From Hybos culiciformis (Eukaryota > Arthropoda > Insecta > Diptera > Hybotidae), in assembly GCA_964007475.1 (NCBI GenBank), contig OZ023274.1, positions 82,657,303 to 82,721,302 on the forward strand: DNA of 64,000 nt, in the 5' to 3' direction. The notes below the pieces were generated by a model. That model was not told the DNA's origin, ran no database searches, and saw only the letters and a program-made list of their open reading frames with translations. Of the stretch, positions 8,925 through 20,200 are shown piece after piece (positions within the stretch are counted from its first letter, which is position 1; each line of letters begins with the position of its first letter). The position numbers and the translations under genes are program-made.

Positions 8925-10894
8925 CTAGTCAGTCTTTATATCTGTTTTAGATGCTCTTTTTTCCATAATCCAGAAATACGCAGGTGGACATAAAAATCTT
9001 ATCCAGCAAGCTATTTTTGACAATCTTTCGGCTAAAATAACATCTTTTTCATCTCGTAATATTGATACTAATATGTTTGAAGCCATTTTTTCTGGTTTAC
9101 ATCCTGTAGCAGTAGTTTCATCCATTTCTAAAATTAAAATCAATAGTTAAAATAATTCTATATACATTTCCCCAAATAAGGCACAAAAATTTTTTAAAAT
9201 CTAATGAATAAGATTTCTTACTTCCGTAAGTACTGCCCGATGAAGTTAGAGCATTTAGTGACAAATTTGTTTGAATGTATCCCGCACTAATACAGGTAAC
9301 TTTAATATTTTTATCGGCAACTTCAGCACGCAGTGAGTCTGAGAAAGCCTGCAATGCATGTTTTGAAGCACAGTATGATGATCTGTGAGGCAAAGCAAAT
9401 TTTCCTTGAACACTTGAAATAAAAACAACTCGACCTTCTTTTCGTTTTATCATTGATGGTAAAACAGCTTTGGTCATTGCTACTGCACCAAAATAATTCA
9501 CTAACATAACTTTTATGTCAACATCCATTAATGTATTTAATACGTTTGCTCTTACACTAATACCACCATTATTTACAAGAATATCAATGCAGCCATGAAT
9601 ATCTAAAATTTTATTTACACTTTCAGGTAGATTATTCAATTCTGACAAATCAAGTTCAACGACAACAGGTGGATATGTTGGAACAGTTGAGTGTAATTCC
9701 ATTAAATCTTTTCGAACTCGTTCCAATTCATTTTTTCGTCGTGCACATAATACAACTTTTGCTCCAGCCTTATAAAAAATATGGGCTAATGATTCTCCCA
9801 ATCCAGAACTAGCCCCAGTTATAACAACTACCTATAAAATATAATTACAGAAATTATAACTTTTTATTATCTGTAGAATTAAGGAAAATTTTTTTTATAC
9901 ATTTTTAATACAATGTTAACTTCCACAAATACGATACGCCATAGCCGTAAACTTGTGCGTTGCTAGTACGCTAAAAAATATTACTTATAGAATCCTGGAA
10001 ATGTTTCAACAAAGCACAAAATTACTATTTTAATCACTTAATAACACTTAATAATTCGACTCTGATAAAAATCACATTTTGAAAGTACAAATAGTTTTTT
10101 TTTTTTTAAGAACCAAATTTTAATTAGAAATTCACACATATACCTACCGGTTTTATGGAACAAGTTTTTTTTTTGTTTTTATTTAAGTATATAATTACTT
10201 TTGAATCCCAAAATTTTACGTTTCCTTAAATAGTTGAATATGAAAATGGGTTTTGTAGATAAAATTTAATATTCCAAAACTAATTATTGGCTACAAGAAA
10301 TTAAAATTGAAATAAAAGGTTCTTATATTCGACATTTGTATGCTAAATGAATACTAAAGAAAACAAAAAAATTATTTGTAGATGACTAGGATTAAATTTA
10401 TGATAATTTGCCCCAATTTTAAAATAAACAATTTGGATTTTTATGTTCATACTACTAAGAACCAAGGATGCCAATGATACTAGGTAACCAAGGATTTAAT
10501 AAACATCTAAAATGTGCCTAACTTTAGATAGGTAGGTAGGTATTTTAAAAACAGAAAATTGCCCCTTACTGTTAAAAAGTTTCGGTTTGCATCCTAGAAT
10601 TGGGAACATGGGATGAACACTAAAATAATAAAAACTTTAAATTATTGTTGATTCAACTTACCTTGCCTGGAAAGCAATTTCTGAATTTCCTCTCTGCAAG
10701 TAAAAAAACATTTAATTAAAATTGAGATGAATAATTTTTTTTTTTATAATTTCACCTTTATATTTTTTATATAAATTCACAATTAGAATTGGAATAGTTA
10801 TTGGTAGAAAAAAACATTTAACCAAGAAATATAAAAAATTGAAATTTGATGATAGCTCAGCAACACAATTCCCATTCTCTGCGGAAGTACGCAT
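8925..10894 (-). CDS. DHRS7B: Short-chain dehydrogenase/reductase, DHRS7B-type, four coding exons, complete
   Basis: Coding exons: 10894-10756, 10693-10662, 9831-9222 and 9127-8925. All have GT-AG junctions and join in frame (984 nt, 327 aa, TAG stop), close to the family's usual length of about 325. Exon 1 gives a hydrophobic anchor (about residues 17-40) followed by Lys/Tyr/Arg, so the enzyme is probably membrane-tethered. The Rossmann cofactor motif TGASSGLG lies at 62-69 and NNGG at 144-147. The catalytic residues are Ser about 197, Tyr210 and Lys214 (YCASK). Exon 4 starts KMDETTATG, matching the conserved DHRS7/DHRS7B C-terminal region. The family consists of NAD(P)-dependent oxidoreductases, and human DHRS7B is linked to ether-lipid synthesis. 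The substrate here is inferred, not seen. The start is the first Met before the membrane segment. Exon 2 is only 32 nt. The gene points away from the Gypsy element at 11766 and is head-to-head with the exon at 17158. Confidence 0.93.
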
Positions 10895-11765
10895 TATCTC
10901 AATATTTTAGTTGTCCTTTAATTTTACAAAATAAATTAATGACTAAACACTTTTTATAAACATATTATTAAAAATTTGAACTTTGAGCCTGATTTATTAG
11001 ATCGTAGGTATCGTATTAAAGTTCCCAAAAAATTATTTTAATCACTTTTAAAATATTATTATTATCTACTCCAATCGCCAACACCAATTCCAAATATAAT
11101 AAATTGTTTATTTATTTTCTCTATTAAAATAACAAATTTAGGTTTATAAAATTTTATTTAAAATGCATTTCTCTTCTTCTTCAAATCAGAATTATTACAA
11201 ACTAAAGATGATATAGCATTTATATAAATATTACTCGTAAACTTAAAATAAATATAAAAATTAAAAGTTGTAAAACAAAAACAAGTTTTTAAAGATTAAA
11301 GTTATTAATGCTTAGTTCGTTTCGTTATATTATATGTATATATCATTATCAAAAATAAAATCAGCTGTTATTTTGTTTCTTTTTCAACATTCCTTTTGCT
11401 ATTGATTTTCGATTGAAGCGGCGGGTACATTTTATTTTATTCGTTGCTAGAATTTTTAGCTGGATAAATTCACTTGTTTAATTTCCAAATAGCGCCCCCT
11501 ATAGTACAAAATTGTGCCGAGAAAAGCTTAAAAAAAACATAAAAATATAATTGTGGCGTTCAATTCACTTGGATAATTTATGCTTATTAACATCTAATTT
11601 GTTGTTGTTTGTATAAAAAAAATTATAAAATATACAAACAATTTTTTATAAAAATATACTAGATCAGGGGCTACTTGTAAAATTTTCTATATTTTAGTCT
11701 AAATTACAAATTGTGCTAAGAAATAAAAACAAAAAAAAATTTGTTATTATCAAATTTTTCAATTT
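10895..11765. promoter_or_regulatory. 5' flank of DHRS7B, left part of a shared intergenic region
   Basis: About 0.87 kb between the DHRS7B start codon and the Gypsy insertion. It should contain the DHRS7B promoter and 5' UTR. G+C is locally higher around 11390-11530. No TATA box or initiator can be assigned with confidence. Without the retrotransposon, this and 16617-17157 would form one bidirectional intergenic region of about 1.4 kb. Confidence 0.4.
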
Positions 11766-11971
11766 TGATGCGCCCTCTGTGTCAGTGGATAATAGTAGTT
11801 AAGGAAAAATAATGTATATTCATAAGTTTATCTCTTTCTAATTTTGTACTATGAACTGAAGTTTAATTTTTTGGATTGTATTGGTAATTTTGATTTTTAA
11901 ATAATTAATAAATGTACAGTTGAAGAAGGAAGACGTATTTTATTAAATTTTTGGAAAATAGGATCACAACA
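11766..11971 (+). repeat. 5' LTR of the Gypsy element
   Basis: 206 bp, TG...CA ends, no difference from the 3' LTR found by eye. It contains an AATAAA polyadenylation-type signal near 11906. It supplies the promoter for the genomic transcript. Confidence 0.93.
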
Positions 11972-11976
11972 AATTT

Positions 11977-11989
11977 TCAGAAGTGGGAT
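11977..11989 (+). promoter_or_regulatory. Probable tRNA primer-binding site
   Basis: TCAGAAGTGGGAT begins six bases after the 5' LTR. It resembles the complement of the 3' region of a tRNA-Leu, a primer used by several Ty3/Gypsy elements. The usual TGG complementary to the tRNA CCA end is absent (AATTT instead), so the exact primer is uncertain. Confidence 0.45.
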
Positions 11990-12013
11990 TACCAGCATTC
12001 ATTATATTATACA

Positions 12014-15000
12014 ATGAATGACTCAACAAGATTGTCCGTGCTACGACGTATTCTGGGAATACCGACACCAGAGTCAGGTGACGAGCAAATTGCAAACGAA
12101 AGTGCACCGAGTGATTTCGTCTCCGTTTCTGGACAAGATACCGCTATTATCTCCGATCAAAATGCCGTAAACTTAATTGAAGAAGTTGACTCCGATACAT
12201 CCGAACAAATAAATACCGCCACCGTTTCTACACCAAAATTGACAAACGTAGCGCCACCGAATTTTTGGCAAGAAAAAACCGATGCATTAAAAACAGCAAA
12301 TTTCCAAAGAATTCCGTCGCTTCCAGTTCATAAATTCACCGTTCCAAATATTACGAAAGATTTTTCTGAGAAAACAATTCCGATTAATTGCGAAAATTCA
12401 GAAGCGCCAGGTGCATCTGGAAAATTAAAACATGAAGGAAATATTGGAAGTAAATTTTCTGAATTGGAAGTTTTACAAAAATTTGTTAAAATGGAAATTG
12501 ACAACGATAAGAAAATTTCTAAAACTCCGCCACAAAATTGGGGCGAAACCATTCCAGTTTTTAATCCAGGAAGTTTTCAGGTGAGTGCTGAACAATTTTT
12601 ACGAAAAATCGAACACATGGCTGTTGTTTACGACGTAGACGAAAAATATATGCTAATTTTCGCAGTTTCTAAGTTACAAGGGGCAGCAAAATATTGGTGG
12701 GAAAGTTTAGAAATTTCGAACTGGACTGAATTCAAAAAGGCTTTATTAATTGCATTTCCATCTGAATGTGACGTTGTAACAGTTATAAAATTGCTAGAAA
12801 AACGAAAGCGCAAAAGTGGTGAGTCTATTGAAGATTATTTTTACGAAATAAAAGCTATTGCCCGACGCGCAAAATTAAACGATGACGTCATTAAACGATT
12901 TATTATCAGTGGACTTAATGACAACGCGATGATGCAATCTTTTGCAAGTTCAAAGATTGATTCATTAGACGAGCTTTTAAATCAGATTCGATTTTATGAT
13001 AGCATTTTTCAAAAACCTACACCGAAAGAAAATGCGGTAAGAAATTTTAAAAAATCAAACGACGGCACTCAGGAGTTTCGTTGTTTTAATTGCAATAAAA
13101 TGGGGCACAAATCTATTGAATGTACTGATCCACCAAAGAAACCGAGATGTGCAAATTGTAAACGTACAACCCATTCGACTGAGAATTGTAAAATTAGTCG
13201 AGGAGTTGCAACAGTAAACGATGACGAAGAAGGTGTTAATAATTTTGTAAATAATTGCTCATTTATGTATATAATTAAAATTTTTTGTGAAGGATTTAGA
13301 GCTTTTCAGGCCACTGCACTTTTGGATACAGGATCACCTATTAATTTTATTAAAGTTTCGAAGGTTTGTAATAAATTAGAAACCGTTGATAATTCAAAAG
13401 TGTATTTTGGAATGAATGGTTCTAAACTAAAGATATTAGGTTCTGTAAAGGTACTAATTGAAATTAATGATATTTTTTGTAGCTTAAAATGTAATGTAGT
13501 ACCAGATGACACAATGCGTCCCGATATAATTTTAGGAAGGGAATTTTTACAAAATGATGAACTTTATATTAATTTTAACGGAAAAAATGGTAAACTTGAA
13601 ATTGGGAAAAATTCGGAAACCGGAAAAATAGTGAGTAATTTCAATGAAATATTAAATGTTGATTACGATAGTTTAGATGATGTAAACTTTGATTTGCAAA
13701 ACCTTGATGTGGGAGATGAAAATGTCGATCAGAATGGCATTCAACTTTTTAATCGTTTATATTTAAAATTTTCTAAATTAAAACCATCGTCTGGTTTTGT
13801 AACCGATATGGAAATGTCCATCGAACTTAAAAATGCAATAGATTTTCACGCAAACCCGAAAAAACTTTCAGTTTTAGAAACTAAAGTTGTGTCAGAAATT
13901 ATTAAGGACCTTTTGGACAGAAAAATTATAAGACCTTCGAATTCCCCGTATTCTAGTAGAATAGTTTTGGTAAAGAAGAAGAATGGTCAAATGAGAATGT
14001 GTGTGGATTACCGAACATTAAATAAAAATACAATTAGGGATCGTTTTCCTCTGCCTGTCATAGAAGACCAACTTAATAAATTACGTGATAAGAAAATATT
14101 TTCTTTAATAGATTTGAAGAGTGGATTCCACCACGTTCAAATTAAAGAAAGTTGTCGCAAATATACGTCTTTTGTAGTTCCGTTCGGACAATTTGAATAT
14201 AATTGTATGCCTTTCGGTTTGGCTAATGCCCCTGCCGTATTTACGCGATTTATAAATAAGATTTTTGAGCCACTCATTAAAACAGGAGAAGTAATTACTT
14301 ATTTTGATGACATATTGACAGCTAGTGACAACATTACTGATCACTTAAATACAATGGAGAAAGTTTTAGAAATAATAAATAATAATAACTTACAGATTAA
14401 TTTTGGGAAAAGTAAATTTTTAAAAAATAGTGTGGAATTCTTAGGATATGACGTAACGCAAAAGGGTATTAGTCCAAGTCTGAAACATATTGAAGGTATT
14501 AAAAATTTCCCATTACCGCAAAATATTCATGATATGCATAGATTCGTTGGCTTAGCATCATATTTTAGAAAATTTATCAAAGACTTTTCACTGTTATCAA
14601 AACCATTATACGATTTATTAAAACAAGACGTTAAATTCGAGCTAAAGCAAGAACAATTGGATTCCTTTCAATTAATTAAATCAAAACTGTCCGATAAACC
14701 CGTACTGAGTGTATATTCACCAGACTCTGAAACGGAACTTCATACTGACGCCAGTAAGAACGGATTTGGTGCTGTTTTACTCCAAAGACAGTCAGATAAA
14801 AAAATGCATCCAATTATGTTCTTTAGTAAACGAACCACAGACGCGGAATCAAAATACCATTCATACGAGTTAGAAGCTTTGGCTATAGTACATGCATTGG
14901 AACGATTTCGGGTATTTTTACAGGGTATTCCATTTACGATCGTAACAGATTGCAATTCCCTGAAACTCACAATGAGTAAAAAGGACCTAAATCCCCGAAT

Positions 15001-16447
15001 CGGGAGATGGGCTCTTCTTCTCGAAAATTATAATTACAAAATAGAACACCGAGATGGGACGAGAATGAAACATGTAGACGCCCTTAGTAGAGTATATAAC
15101 GTGTTTGAAGCAGACGAACACGTATTTAATATGACTTTAGCTGCGTGTCAAAATGCTGATGACGAAATAAAATCTATTATAACTGATCTAGGGAAAAATG
15201 AACATCATTTATTTGAGATCAGGAATGGGTTATTGTACAGAAAAGAAAATAAAAAAGTGTTATTCTATGTCCCAATAGCAATGCAAGGTAACGTTATACA
15301 TAGTTGTCATTCTATAGGGCATGTAGGTATCTCAAAGACTATTGAACTTATTAAAAGAGTGTACTGGTTCCCGAATCTAAAAGAAAAGGTTGGCAATTTC
15401 ATTAAGAATTGTTTAAAGTGCGTCGTATTTAGTAAGCCTACGGGAAAGAAAGAAGGGTTTCTACATAGTATCGAAAAAGGAAATGAACCGTTCCATACTA
15501 TACACATTGACCACGTTGGTCCTCTAGAGTGCACTAAAAAAAGAAATAAATATATACTCGTAGTAGTTGACGCTTTCTCCAAATTTACAAAGTTGTATGC
15601 AACAAAATCTACAAACACATACGAAGTAACTAAACACTTAACCTCGTATTTTCAAAATTACAGTAGGCCAACACGATTAATTTCTGATAGAGGTAGTGGT
15701 TTAACGTCTGCTGCATTTCACAAATTTATTGAGAAAAATGAAATCAAAAATGTGAAAAATGCTACAGCCTCCCCTCAATCTAACGGTCAGGTTGAACGAT
15801 TTAACGGGATTTTTATACCGATGTTAGCAAAAATATCTCATAAACGGGATGAATGGGACAAATATTTAACAGACTGTGAATACGCTATGAATAATACTAT
15901 AAATCGATCAATAGGAACGACCCCTAGTATAGCACTGTTTGGCATTAATCAGAAAGGGTTGTTTAATGACTTAATTAGGGCAGAATTCGAAGAAATAAAC
16001 TATAAAGTAGATGATCGCGACTTAGAGAAACTGCGAATCAAACTTGAAAGAACCAACCGTGACAGTCAGGAAAAAAGTAAGGAATATTTTGATAAAAAAC
16101 GAAAGAAAGCGACCAAATACAATGTAGGGGACTATGTCGCCATACCGAATCGTGTAACTGAAGCTGGTATAAACCAAAAGTTGTTACCAAAGTTTAAAGG
16201 ACCCTATATAATTAAGGTAGTTCTGCCAAATGATCGATATATCATCTCCGATATTGAGGGTTATCAACTCACTCAAAAACCTTTTCAAGGTACCTTCGCC
16301 GCTTCCGATTTAAAAAGATGGGCTTTTGATTCTAATATTGTTAAGACGTCATTAATGATGCAAAATAGCTATAGTGAACTCGAGGACGAGTTGTGTCAGG
16401 ATGGTCGAACTGATGCGCCCTCTGTGTCAGTGGATAATAGTAGTTAA
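12014..16447 (+). CDS. Gag-Pol polyprotein of the Ty3/Gypsy element, 1477 aa
   Basis: A single ORF from ATG 12014 to TAA 16445-16447. The frame is open further upstream into the 5' LTR (to a TTG at 11951), but the ATG after the primer site is the likelier start. In order it has a Gag region with a retrotransposon-gag-like domain (about 180-330), two CCHC zinc knuckles (C357-C370 and C379-C392), an aspartic protease motif DTGS (from 438), and reverse transcriptase with YFDD at 763-766 and a conserved FGLANAP region before it. RNase H (HTDASKNGFGA, then ELEAL) follows. The integrase has an HHCC zinc-binding part and a D-D-35-E core at D1166, D1225 and E1261. Gag and Pol share one frame with no frameshift or stop. 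The last 37 bases including the stop lie inside the 3' LTR. No inactivating change was seen. Codon use is less A/T-extreme than that of the surrounding DNA. Confidence 0.95.
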   Translation: MNDSTRLSVLRRILGIPTPESGDEQIANESAPSDFVSVSGQDTAIISDQNAVNLIEEVDSDTSEQINTATVSTPKLTNVAPPNFWQEKTDALKTANFQRIPSLPVHKFTVPNITKDFSEKTIPINCENSEAPGASGKLKHEGNIGSKFSELEVLQKFVKMEIDNDKKISKTPPQNWGETIPVFNPGSFQVSAEQFLRKIEHMAVVYDVDEKYMLIFAVSKLQGAAKYWWESLEISNWTEFKKALLIAFPSECDVVTVIKLLEKRKRKSGESIEDYFYEIKAIARRAKLNDDVIKRFIISGLNDNAMMQSFASSKIDSLDELLNQIRFYDSIFQKPTPKENAVRNFKKSNDGTQEFRCFNCNKMGHKSIECTDPPKKPRCANCKRTTHSTENCKISRGVATVNDDEEGVNNFVNNCSFMYIIKIFCEGFRAFQATALLDTGSPINFIKVSKVCNKLETVDNSKVYFGMNGSKLKILGSVKVLIEINDIFCSLKCNVVPDDTMRPDIILGREFLQNDELYINFNGKNGKLEIGKNSETGKIVSNFNEILNVDYDSLDDVNFDLQNLDVGDENVDQNGIQLFNRLYLKFSKLKPSSGFVTDMEMSIELKNAIDFHANPKKLSVLETKVVSEIIKDLLDRKIIRPSNSPYSSRIVLVKKKNGQMRMCVDYRTLNKNTIRDRFPLPVIEDQLNKLRDKKIFSLIDLKSGFHHVQIKESCRKYTSFVVPFGQFEYNCMPFGLANAPAVFTRFINKIFEPLIKTGEVITYFDDILTASDNITDHLNTMEKVLEIINNNNLQINFGKSKFLKNSVEFLGYDVTQKGISPSLKHIEGIKNFPLPQNIHDMHRFVGLASYFRKFIKDFSLLSKPLYDLLKQDVKFELKQEQLDSFQLIKSKLSDKPVLSVYSPDSETELHTDASKNGFGAVLLQRQSDKKMHPIMFFSKRTTDAESKYHSYELEALAIVHALERFRVFLQGIPFTIVTDCNSLKLTMSKKDLNPRIGRWALLLENYNYKIEHRDGTRMKHVDALSRVYNVFEADEHVFNMTLAACQNADDEIKSIITDLGKNEHHLFEIRNGLLYRKENKKVLFYVPIAMQGNVIHSCHSIGHVGISKTIELIKRVYWFPNLKEKVGNFIKNCLKCVVFSKPTGKKEGFLHSIEKGNEPFHTIHIDHVGPLECTKKRNKYILVVVDAFSKFTKLYATKSTNTYEVTKHLTSYFQNYSRPTRLISDRGSGLTSAAFHKFIEKNEIKNVKNATASPQSNGQVERFNGIFIPMLAKISHKRDEWDKYLTDCEYAMNNTINRSIGTTPSIALFGINQKGLFNDLIRAEFEEINYKVDDRDLEKLRIKLERTNRDSQEKSKEYFDKKRKKATKYNVGDYVAIPNRVTEAGINQKLLPKFKGPYIIKVVLPNDRYIISDIEGYQLTQKPFQGTFAASDLKRWAFDSNIVKTSLMMQNSYSELEDELCQDGRTDAPSVSVDNSS

Positions 16448-16616
16448 GGAAAAATAATGTATATTCATAAGTTTATCTCTTTCTAATTTTGTACTATGAA
16501 CTGAAGTTTAATTTTTTGGATTGTATTGGTAATTTTGATTTTTAAATAATTAATAAATGTACAGTTGAAGAAGGAAGACGTATTTTATTAAATTTTTGGA
16601 AAATAGGATCACAACA
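16411..16616 (+). repeat. 3' LTR of the Gypsy element
   Basis: 206 bp, matches the 5' LTR throughout. The gag-pol stop codon is within its first 37 bp. Just before it is the sequence TGTGTCAGGATGGTCGAAC rather than a clear polypurine tract. Confidence 0.93.
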
Positions 16617-17157
16617 ATTTCGACGTTTTTGTATAATGTAAATATACAAAATTAAATTGAACACCACAAATTTAGTATATGCATGTTATAATTGGAAATT
16701 TCATAAATTATACTTTGTGAATTGAACACGACCTATAAACTAACTATAATTTATTTAAGTTTATGCATGCCATAAAAGATTACTCATCATGCGCCATCTA
16801 TTTTATAAAATTGACATTAGAAAAGACATTTCGCAAAATTAACTTTATTTACGTACAAAAAATATTCAGAATAATTTTTCCTTTCACGGAACAAAGAAAT
16901 CTGGAATGAATTTATTGAAAGAATAAAAATAAAAATCGCGAAAAAAAAAAATTTAATTAAATAAAAAAATTTAACGAATTAGAAATTAAAAAAAATAAAA
17001 AATTATAATTTAAAAATTAAGATCTTTTAAGTTTCTTTGTTTTTCAGAAATCAGAAAATTTGTGAGTGTGTTTTTTTTTTTTATTCCCAAAGTGAAGAAA
17101 AAAAATAAAACATTTAAAATTGCTCCGACACAAAAAAAGAAAAATAAATACCGGAAA
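16617..17157. promoter_or_regulatory. 5' flank/5' UTR upstream of the start exon at 17158
   Basis: A+T-rich sequence between the Gypsy 3' LTR and the ATG at 17158. It contains poly-A runs and a purine-rich leader just before the ATG. It contains GTGAATTGAAC (16717-16727), the inverse of GTTCAATTCAC at 11558-11568 on the other side of the Gypsy element. No TATA box is assigned. Confidence 0.35.
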
Positions 17158-17211
17158 ATGACTTGCTCGGGTGGTAATTCGCCCATTAATGGAAATTTAA
17201 ATCATTACGAG
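17158..17211 (+). CDS. Start exon, probable alternative first coding exon of the FBXL20 homologue
   Basis: ATG in an A-rich context (CGGAAAATG) opens 18 codons, MTCSGGNSPINGNLNHYE, ending at a donor GAG|GTAAAT. It is clearly less A/T-rich than its surroundings and uses balanced codons. The exon ends in phase 0, the same phase in which exon 2 of the FBXL20 homologue (34012) begins. It could therefore splice over a 16.8-kb intron to give a different N terminus ahead of the F-box. Mammalian FBXL2/FBXL20 also have variable short N-terminal exons. It could instead belong to an unrelated gene, but I recognise no other exon before 33028. Coding status fairly likely, gene assignment inferred. Confidence 0.5.
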
Positions 17212-20200
17212 GTAAATTTTATTATTATATTAATTTGAAAAAAAAAAAATTAAATTAAATTAAATTCCTAAAAAAAAATATGTTAAATTTCTTAATTTTC
17301 TAATCGCAACGCAATATACCTACCCATAAAGGAATCTCTGTAATCTAACTACTTTTAAATATATATGAGTGCAGAATAATAAAAACAAACACATATGTTT
17401 TTCCTTTGTTGTCCATCAGCAGCAGCAAAAAATTAAAAAAAAAAATTTTCCCATTATTATTTATTCCAAATTCCAGGTTGAATCAAATGATTTTGGAATT
17501 TTTACATCTCCTTTTTTTACTCTACATTTTTTATTTAATTCTTTTTGAATTTTTATTTTATTTTTTTTATTTTTTTTGTTAAGAAAGTGCGTGAAAATTT
17601 TTTAGATTTTTAGATAGGTACCTACGTCAAATTAGAGTTTCCCAAATGTTTAAGATAATACGACTATATACCCATGACGTCGACGTCCTCATTGTCATTA
17701 TTTTTGACTAATATCCAAAACCAATTAACTAGGTGTATACCTGTTTTGAATTTTTAGTGTCAGACAGCGAGTGCGCTTAAGACTTCCAGCAGCAACGCAT
17801 CAGAAATCTCACTTTTGTCTGATACGAGTATTTAAGAGGTAGAAGAGGATCATTAGAACCTTATCTAATCCAATTTATAGTTAACAATTAAAACAAAACA
17901 AACAAAAAATTTAATCGTATCCAAATTAGATAAAAATTAAATCTTTTTTAACAATAAACAATTTTTACTTAAGTAGGTATACTTGTTTTTGTTTACAGAA
18001 AAATTAAAAATAATTAAATAACTTCGTTTTGATTCAATAACTCAATAAGAATTTTTTTTTCTTTTTTAATTCTGATCGAAAGACTTAAGAACGCAGCCAA
18101 ATTTAGACTTTCTTACCGGCAAAGCTGGTAATTTCTTTTAGTGAACTTCAGGCATAGTTTCGTCTTTATTGCGAAAGTAAGAGTGTCCTTCATATCGGCT
18201 TTTGTGTTTTTTTTTTCACTTAAGTTCTCCAACCGAATATTAATGTACGTTAAGTTTAAGATATTTGTTTTGAAGAATTCGTATTCAAACCACACTACAG
18301 AGCTGAACTAATTAAGCAGTCTAAAATTCAAATATCAATGTGTTACTTATTATACTTTAATATCTACGTAATAACCTATAAAATTTAATTAATCCAATTT
18401 TTTAGAAAAATATGATCGTTACAAATAATTATCCTTTACTCAAGTGATTCATTATTTTAGAAAAAAATTTTAATATCAACAACGTAGATACTTAATGTTG
18501 GTAAATTTGCATTGTGAACTCGAGTGTAAAATAATTTTTTGCCCAAAAAAAAAAGAAGAAAAATTATGTATGAAACTTAAATTTATGATTTTAATATTAC
18601 ACATACTGAATTTTCACACAATAAATTTAAAATGTCTGGACAAATAGCAAACTCATTCCTTTTCTGGTATTTTTTTTAAATGAAATAACACTGAAAAATT
18701 TGTTTTAAAACTTTTCAATCATATTACATATTTTACAAGTAGTTTTTAATTAACAAATACTTATTCGTTGGTTCACGTGACTTCCATATAGTTACAAAAA
18801 AATAATTCTATTTAAAAATTTGTTGGTTCTATTCTATAAGTATCAATTAATTAATATCCAGCATGTCCAGAAATATAGTACTTAAATCAATTCCCGAAAT
18901 AATAACTACTAAAGTGAAAAACTCCAAAAATTAGTGGTTTGGTCATTTTGACTAAATAGAGAATATCGGTCAATTATTCAACTAAACTAAATTCAAATTC
19001 AAGAGTAAAATTTAGGAAAAAAAATTAACTAAGTATGGTTATATTAATTTTTAATTTTAGTCACAATTTTTTGTTCAACAATAATGTTCTAATAAACAGT
19101 AAAAATTTATTTTTTACTCAAAATGTGAATGATTTCTTCTTAATTTGGAAATATTAAAACTTCAAGTCAAAAATTTCATGTTACGATATTGTTTTTTTTT
19201 AGTTATTTAAATTTCAATGTTCTTTCCAAAACGCATGATGTCCTATTAGGAAGTTAATATCATCATTATGAAAGCGAATAAAATACACCTATAATCTTTC
19301 TTTAAATCTAGATATAGATTTTTTTTTCTTACGATTCCCAACAGAAGTTTGTAAAATAATTGTTAAATACCAAGATGAGAACAAAATTTTAAGCTTAAAT
19401 AAGTATTTTTCTTGTTTTGTTTTCATTTTGTTAATTTAATTTAAATTTTAAATCTTCAACACTAAAAGAAACACAACGCAGTTTAGGATTAGCGGTCATT
19501 ACAAACAGAAATTATGTACTTTAAACACAATTTTAAATTATAAAATTAAACAAAAAAAAAAAAATTAAGCAAAGAACTATATCAATTTAAAACAAAAAAA
19601 AAAAGCTTTATCTCAAATACTTGCTTATAAGCCGAAGAAAAATACTCAAAATCAAATTATATACCATAAGAGATATGAGATGTTTGTATTCTGTATTTCA
19701 ACTCATTTAATTTTTTATAACCATAGAGTTTTAAATGCCATTTCTTGAGTATTGAGATAACATTTTCTGACTACCTATAATGTTATACATACATACCTAT
19801 ATAAAATATTTCAAATTTTTATTTCCAAATCTCTAGAGTATTAATTATCGTTTCACTTGGTAAACCATAAATAAATAGTTTTCGATACTTACTGAAAAGT
19901 TTAAAATACAGAATCATAAGATAAGTTTTTTGATTTAAGGCTAATTAAGATTTACGAAATTTTGTAAGATACAAAACAAGATATTTTTTATATCAAAAAT
20001 TACTTATCAACTAAGTCCACCAAAAGCAGCTTAATTCATTATGTAATTCATTACTATTAGTATTATATTAACCGGTAACGTTTTTTGACCTTAAAGTTCC
20101 AAACCATTATTCAATTTTATCCTGTCATTTTAACTTGTATTGATATATTTTGATCGAGTTCAAAACGTTTCACAAATTGCCATGTCTAACTTTTTTTTCA

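Larger units (their letters stand above)
11766..16616 (+). mobile_element. Full-length Ty3/Gypsy LTR retrotransposon, apparently intact
   Basis: The element is 4851 bp, with 206-bp direct LTRs (11766-11971 and 16411-16616) that I read as identical, starting TGATG and ending CACAACA. It is flanked by ATTT on both sides (11762-11765 and 16617-16620). If the LTR is taken to end one base earlier, the duplication is the 5-bp AATTT. Between the LTRs is one uninterrupted gag-pol ORF with all expected domains in the Gypsy order (protease, RT, RNase H, integrase). No env-like ORF follows. Identical LTRs and an open ORF indicate a very recent insertion. Confidence 0.95.

Noticed and set aside
11951..12013. 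Upstream extension of the gag-pol frame into the 5' LTR from a TTG
   Set aside because: TTG is an unlikely start here, and the extension crosses the LTR edge and the primer-binding site. The ATG at 12014 was preferred.
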